In this document: positions 60,206-64,000 of the stretch, piece by piece
Layout of the letters: each line of letters starts with the position of its first letter
Position numbering within the stretch: the first letter of the stretch is position 1
Origin: Caviibacter sp963550915
Lineage (GTDB): Bacteria; Fusobacteriota; Fusobacteriia; Fusobacteriales; Leptotrichiaceae
NCBI GenBank assembly: GCA_963550915.1
Contig: CAUVEB010000001.1
Coordinates: forward strand, 1-64,000
DNA length: 64,000 nucleotides
Direction: 5' to 3'
Notes under the pieces: generated by a model
The model's input: only the letters and a program-made list of their open reading frames with translations
Told to the model about the DNA's origin: nothing
The model's database searches: none
Program-made: the position numbers and the translations under genes

Positions 60206-60234
60206 AAAAGGGTCATTTATTGACCCTTTTAATA
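60206..60234 (+). terminator. Terminator between fba and pyrG (possible pyrG attenuator)
   Basis: AAAAGGGTCA (60206-60215) pairs with TGACCCTTTT (60221-60230), followed by AATAAAT. I see no clear promoter between this hairpin and pyrG. It may therefore act as partial terminator or attenuator for pyrG, but the trailing T-run is only the stem's own TTTT. Confidence 0.7.
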
Positions 60235-60251
60235 AATAGGAAGGAATAAAA

Positions 60252-61850
60252 ATGGCAAAATATGTTTTTGTTACAGGTGGAGTAGTATCATCTTTAGGTA
60301 AAGGAATAACAGCGGCCTCACTTGGAAGACTATTAAAAGAAAGAGGCTATCGTGTAACTATTCAAAAATTTGATCCATATATAAATGTTGACCCAGGTAC
60401 TATGAGTCCATATCAACACGGTGAAGTATTCGTAACTGAAGACGGAATTGAAACTGACTTAGACTTAGGACACTATGAAAGATTTATAAATGAAGAACTA
60501 ACAAAATATAGCAATATAACTAATGGTAGAATAATGTCAGAAATACTGTCTAAAGAAAGAAAAGGGGAGTATTTAGGTGCAACAGTTCAATATATACCAC
60601 ATGTTACAGATGAAATAAAGAAAAACATTTTAAAAGCAGGAACTAAAACTGATTCAGATGTAGTTATAACTGAAATAGGTGGAACTATTGGAGATATTGA
60701 AAGTACTGCATTTATTGAAGCAATAAGACAATTTAAAAAAGATGTAGGAAGAGAAAATGTAGTATATATACATGTATCTTTACTACCTTATTTAAGAGCA
60801 GCAAAAGAATTAAAAACAAAACCTACACAACAAAGTGTTAAGATAATGCAAAGTTTAGGAGTAACTCCTGACATAATAGTACTTAGAAGTGAATATGATG
60901 TACCACAAGATGTTAAGAAAAAAATCGCTTTATTTTGTGATGTGGATGAAAGCTCTGTAATAGAAGCGTTAGATGCTGATAATATTTATGAAGTACCTAT
61001 TAATATGGAAAATCTAGGACTTGCTGATGAAGTATGTAAAAAATTAGGATTAAAAAACGAAAAACCAAATCTTGAAAAATGGAAAGAAATGGTATATAGA
61101 TTTAAAAATCCAAAACATTCTATAAATGTAGCAGTTGTAGGAAAATATGTTGAATTAAAAGATGCGTATATAAGCATACATGAATCAATAGAACATGCAG
61201 GTTACAGTTATGCAACAAAAGTTAATATTGACTACTTAAAAGCAGAAGAGTTTGATATAACAGAATTAACAAAATATGATGGTATCTTAGTACCTGGAGG
61301 ATTTGGTGGAAGAGGTATAGAAGGTAAGATATCAACTGTAAGATATGCAAGAGAAAATGAAATACCATTTTTTGGAATATGTCTTGGTATGCAAATGGCA
61401 ACAATTGAGTTTGCAAGAAATGTATTAAAATTAGAAGATGCAAATTCAGAAGAGTTTGATATAAATACTAAAAATCCAGTAATACACCTTATACAAGAAC
61501 AAGAAAATGTAGACCATATGGGAGCTAGTATGCGTCTTGGTGCTTATCCTTGTGTATTAAAAGAAAATAGTGTTGTTAGAGAAGCATATAATCAAGAAGT
61601 TGTAAACGAAAGACATAGACATAGATATGAATTTAATATGAAATATAGAGATCTATTTGAAAAGAATGGATTTGTTATTTCAGGAATATCACCTGATAAT
61701 AATTATGTTGAAACAATAGAAATACCAACACATCCATTTTTTGTTGCTTCACAATATCACCCAGAATTTAAGAGTAGACCAAATAAACCACATCCTTTAT
61801 TTAAAGCGTGGATAAAGGCAATTATTGACAAAAAAGGAATACAAGTATGA
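60252..61850 (+). CDS. pyrG: CTP synthase
   Basis: The 532-residue product has the synthetase domain (FVTGGVVSSLGKGITAASLGRLL, FDPYINVDPGTMSPYQHGEVFVT, VITEIGGTIGDIES). The class I glutamine amidotransferase domain has LVPGGFGGRGIEGK, nucleophile Cys in PFFGICLGMQMA and His in SQYHPEFKSRP. It makes CTP from UTP and glutamine. AGGAAGGAAT lies upstream of the ATG. Its stop overlaps the next gene by four bases. Confidence 0.97.
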   Translation: MAKYVFVTGGVVSSLGKGITAASLGRLLKERGYRVTIQKFDPYINVDPGTMSPYQHGEVFVTEDGIETDLDLGHYERFINEELTKYSNITNGRIMSEILSKERKGEYLGATVQYIPHVTDEIKKNILKAGTKTDSDVVITEIGGTIGDIESTAFIEAIRQFKKDVGRENVVYIHVSLLPYLRAAKELKTKPTQQSVKIMQSLGVTPDIIVLRSEYDVPQDVKKKIALFCDVDESSVIEALDADNIYEVPINMENLGLADEVCKKLGLKNEKPNLEKWKEMVYRFKNPKHSINVAVVGKYVELKDAYISIHESIEHAGYSYATKVNIDYLKAEEFDITELTKYDGILVPGGFGGRGIEGKISTVRYARENEIPFFGICLGMQMATIEFARNVLKLEDANSEEFDINTKNPVIHLIQEQENVDHMGASMRLGAYPCVLKENSVVREAYNQEVVNERHRHRYEFNMKYRDLFEKNGFVISGISPDNNYVETIEIPTHPFFVASQYHPEFKSRPNKPHPLFKAWIKAIIDKKGIQV

Positions 61851-62308
61851 TGAAATATATGTCCATATTTTTCATATCAATGTTACCTTTCATTGAGCTT
61901 AGAGGTTCAGTTGTTTATGCTCAAGTATTAAATCTTGATATATATACTGCACTTTTAGTAGCAATTATTGGTAATATGATACCAGTACCCTTTATATTTC
62001 TTTTTGAAAGAAAATTATTGGAATATGGAAGTAAGAAAAAATATACAGCTAAATTATTTTCGTATATGTTACAAAAAGGACATGATGCAGGAGAAAAATT
62101 AAAAAATAAAAGTAAAAATGGGCTATATATAGCACTGTTATTATTTGTAGGTATACCATTTCCAGGCACAGGTGCTTGGACTGGTGCACTTGCTGCAAGT
62201 ATACTTGATATGGATTTTAAAAAAAGTATGATTTTCATCATACTTGGAATAACTTTAGCTGGTGTAATAATGAGTGTAATTAGTGTAATAGGATTTAGAT
62301 TTATCTAA
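61847..62308 (+). CDS. Small multidrug export-like membrane protein (COG2426)
   Basis: The 153-residue product has four membrane segments and the family motifs MLPFIELRGSVVYA near the N-terminus, GNMIPVPFIFLFERKLLE, and FVGIPFPGTGAWTGALAASIL. This is the COG2426 family, annotated as putative small multidrug export proteins without firm functional proof. It is translationally coupled to pyrG (ATGA overlap). A terminator hairpin covers its stop codon. Confidence 0.87.
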   Translation: MMKYMSIFFISMLPFIELRGSVVYAQVLNLDIYTALLVAIIGNMIPVPFIFLFERKLLEYGSKKKYTAKLFSYMLQKGHDAGEKLKNKSKNGLYIALLLFVGIPFPGTGAWTGALAASILDMDFKKSMIFIILGITLAGVIMSVISVIGFRFI

Positions 62309-62321
62309 ATCTTATTTTTTT
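62292..62321 (+). terminator. Terminator overlapping the stop codon of the export-like gene
   Basis: GATTTAGA (62292-62299) pairs with TCTAAATC (62304-62311) around TTTA, followed by TTATTTTTTT. The stem contains the TAA at 62306-62308. It is T-rich only on the + side. Confidence 0.8.
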
Positions 62322-62920
62322 GCAATATAGACTCTAAAACCTTGTTCAATTGTATCACACAATACACTGCTAAAAATTTGTTCTAATTTTTTTTGTGTAG
62401 ATTTTGCACCATGTTTTGTCATAATAACACAAATAAAAATACCATTTTCATTTAAATGATTAAAGCTTTCTTCATAAAGCCTAAAAATATTTTCTTTGCC
62501 AGTTCTTATAGGTGGATTTGAAATTATTAAATCAAAATTATTTGTAATATTTTCATATAAATCAGATTTTATTATATTATAATCTTTAATACCATTTAAT
62601 TTTAAATTTTCGTCCGATAGTTCTAAAGCTCTATTATTTATATCAGATAGATAGATATTAATATCTGAAAAGATTTTTTTTAAAATTACACCTACAACAC
62701 CATATCCACAACCTATATCAAGTATATCTAAGCCTTTAGTATTAATTTCTTTTAAATAGCTGATTACACTTTTTAGTAAGATTATAGTACCACCGTCAAC
62801 ATGAGCTTTTGAGAATATACCATTATCAGTTATAAAAGAATAATTTTTATCTAAAAAATTAAACGAAATATTTTTTCTTTTTGATTTTATATTAGGATTT
62901 TCACAAAAATAGTGTTCCAT
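62312..62920 (-). CDS. Methyltransferase-small-domain protein, RsmC/YbxB-like
   Basis: The 202-residue class I SAM methyltransferase has TDNGIFSKAHVDGGTIILLKSV and motif I LDILDIGCGYGVVGVILKK. It then has IYLSDINNRALELSDENL and catalytic LIISNPPIRTGKENIF. This is the arrangement of the RsmC/YbxB group thought to act on 16S rRNA guanine N2. The substrate is inferred only. It follows a GNAT acetyltransferase gene on the minus strand, with a one-base overlap (62920). Confidence 0.85.
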   Translation of the reverse strand: MEHYFCENPNIKSKRKNISFNFLDKNYSFITDNGIFSKAHVDGGTIILLKSVISYLKEINTKGLDILDIGCGYGVVGVILKKIFSDINIYLSDINNRALELSDENLKLNGIKDYNIIKSDLYENITNNFDLIISNPPIRTGKENIFRLYEESFNHLNENGIFICVIMTKHGAKSTQKKLEQIFSSVLCDTIEQGFRVYIAKK

Positions 62921-63363
62921 TATATTTCCTTTCTAAGTAAGTATCTAGGACTATTATCAAAGTATTCATTTTCAAGATATTCACTAACTTCAAAGCCTAA
63001 ACGTTTGTACATATTAATTGCTATCTCATTACTTATTTCAACAGTAAGCTCTACATTAGTTATATTATATTTTTTTAGATCATCAATTGCAAAATTTAAA
63101 AGTTCAGTTGCATATCCTTTAAATCTAAAATCTTTATTAGTAGATACGCCGTATATGTATGCTTTGTCAGTATTAGAAAATAGGACTTCTATAACACTTA
63201 TTATATTTTTCCTGTCATATATAGCATATGTTTTACCGTATTTAGTAAAAGGACTTATATTGTATCTTCCAACACCAGCTTCACCAAAAACTTCATCTTC
63301 ATATTTATAAATTCTATATAATATGTCTTTATCTTTTTTTGCATCAAGTACTTTTTTAATCAT
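62920..63363 (-). CDS. GNAT family N-acetyltransferase
   Basis: The 147-residue product has the acetyl-CoA-binding loop VSTNKDFRFKGYATELLNFAI (R/Q-x-x-G-x-G/A pattern) and the C-terminal NVELTVEISNEIAINMYKRLGFEVSEY. The substrate cannot be predicted. It lies between truA and the methyltransferase gene in a minus-strand operon. Its ATG at 63363 overlaps the truA stop by eight bases, so it is translationally coupled. Confidence 0.88.
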   Translation of the reverse strand: MIKKVLDAKKDKDILYRIYKYEDEVFGEAGVGRYNISPFTKYGKTYAIYDRKNIISVIEVLFSNTDKAYIYGVSTNKDFRFKGYATELLNFAIDDLKKYNITNVELTVEISNEIAINMYKRLGFEVSEYLENEYFDNSPRYLLRKEI

Positions 63364-64000
63364 ATATAACCTCTTTCAAATAAAGACCACTTGCTGATAA
63401 TATTTTTTTAAATTTCTTAGTTTTTTGTAAATTTAGTTTATTTTCTATTTCAAGCTTATCTTCGTATATACAAGATGCAACTATCATTCGAACCATTGAA
63501 CGTAGAAAAGAATTTCCAGTTATGGTAATAATAAAGGTGTCGTTTTGTTTACTTGCATATGCGTTTATTATATTTCTTACAGTATTCTTATTTTCTTTAT
63601 CTTTTTTTGAGAATAATAGAAAATCATGTTCACCTATAAATAGTTTTAACTTTTCATTAAGTATATCGATATCTATATTTTCATTTTTTATAGCTGTAAT
63701 ATAGTTTGCCTCAAAAGGACTAATATCTTTTTCATATTTTAAGTGGTATACATATGTACGGTATTTTGCATCATATCTTGAATTAAAATTACTGCAATAA
63801 CTAATCTCATCTATTTTTATTTTACCATAAAGTGTCTTATTTATTTGTTCTTTTATTGCATATAAAGGAATCTCTTTTTTTATAGTAAAATTAGATACTT
63901 GAGCTAGAGCATGAACGTTTGTATCAGTTCTACCAGATGTAATAAGATTTATTTTTTCATTGAATACATTAAGTAGTACTTTTTCAATTTCTCCTTGTAC
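63356..64000 (-). CDS. truA: tRNA pseudouridine synthase A (5' end missing)
   Basis: The minus strand is open from base 64000 to the TAA at 63358-63356, giving 214 residues starting within VQGEIEKVLLNVF. The catalytic segment reads TSGRTDTNVHALAQVSNF, with the active-site Asp in GRTD; the residue after TDT is Asn where most members have Gly. The family also shows MVRMIVASCIYED-like text near the C-terminus. TruA makes pseudouridine at tRNA positions 38-40. About 30 N-terminal residues lie beyond the window end. Confidence 0.93.
   Translation of the reverse strand, partial: VQGEIEKVLLNVFNEKINLITSGRTDTNVHALAQVSNFTIKKEIPLYAIKEQINKTLYGKIKIDEISYCSNFNSRYDAKYRTYVYHLKYEKDISPFEANYITAIKNENIDIDILNEKLKLFIGEHDFLLFSKKDKENKNTVRNIINAYASKQNDTFIITITGNSFLRSMVRMIVASCIYEDKLEIENKLNLQKTKKFKKILSASGLYLKEVIYD

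Noticed and set aside
1..64000. A complete defence island, prophage or toxin-antitoxin system
   Set aside because: Apart from the single DUF1016 nuclease, every stretch is housekeeping or envelope genes; I saw no integrase, phage structural gene, methylase-restriction pair or small paired toxin-antitoxin frames.

Overview
The window looks like a chromosomal segment of a very AT-rich, Gram-negative member of the Fusobacteriota, most likely Leptotrichiaceae (Sneathia/Streptobacillus-like). This is an inference from three things: strong A/T bias at codon ends; a mix of 'Firmicute-like' genes (RNase J, RsfS, a LytR_C protein, DUF1576, DUF441, DUF554) with outer-membrane-type proteins ending in Phe; and Shine-Dalgarno and sigma70-type promoters that are easy to read. 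No 16S gene is present, so the taxonomy is not proven. Nearly all of the sequence is housekeeping and tightly packed on the + strand, with short overlaps (ATGA, TAATG) typical of operons.

Layout. 1-0.8 kb: rplM-rpsI on the minus strand (rpsI cut by the window edge). 1-6 kb: ruvC, trmL, metG, a TPR membrane protein and a lipoprotein with two thioredoxin folds. 6.1-9.9 kb: a tandem array of seven paralogous small secreted beta-barrel-like proteins, divided by three near-identical terminators. 10-11.8 kb: RNase P RNA (rnpB), whose 3' end carries the ribosome-binding site of hemW, then rpsT. 11.9-15.4 kb: DUF1576 membrane protein, a small acidic protein, and an S9 peptidase on the minus strand. 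15.5-31.4 kb: long + strand runs (tex, ileS, lspA, glyQ, glyS; then ruvB, rsmE, a LytR_C lipoprotein, rsfS, mrdA, rnj). 31.5-31.8 kb: tRNA-Ser(UGA), tRNA-Ser(GCU), tRNA-Arg(ACG). 31.8-37.7 kb: trmN6-like, two aminotransferases, an RlmD/TrmA-family methyltransferase, two unknown membrane proteins. 37.7-39.2 kb: an isolated DUF1016/YhcG-type PDDEXK nuclease with foreign-looking codons, and a tiny minus-strand membrane protein. 39.2-41.2 kb: a second array of four members of the same beta-barrel family. 41.25-41.45 kb: a structured RNA with its own promoter that I read as probable 6S RNA. 41.5-64 kb: mutL, rlmH, lysS, a Nudix hydrolase, a YgjP-like metallopeptidase, an M24 aminopeptidase, threonine dehydratase, DUF554/DUF441 membrane proteins, nagA, an O-methyltransferase, a glycosidase-like lipoprotein, uvrB, xseA, a dCMP deaminase, eno, fba, pyrG, a small export protein, and a minus-strand truA-GNAT-methyltransferase operon.

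The genes serve translation (five aminoacyl-tRNA synthetase genes, three ribosomal proteins, many RNA methyltransferases, RNase P RNA), DNA repair (ruvB, ruvC, uvrB, mutL, xseA), envelope building (lspA, PBP2, lipoproteins) and glycolysis (eno, fba). The least conventional parts are the 11-member family of small secreted proteins in two arrays, the physical fusion of rnpB with hemW, the hairpin placed between a near-perfect Shine-Dalgarno and the eno start, and the orphan DUF1016 nuclease. I found no CRISPR array, prophage, transposase or complete defence island.
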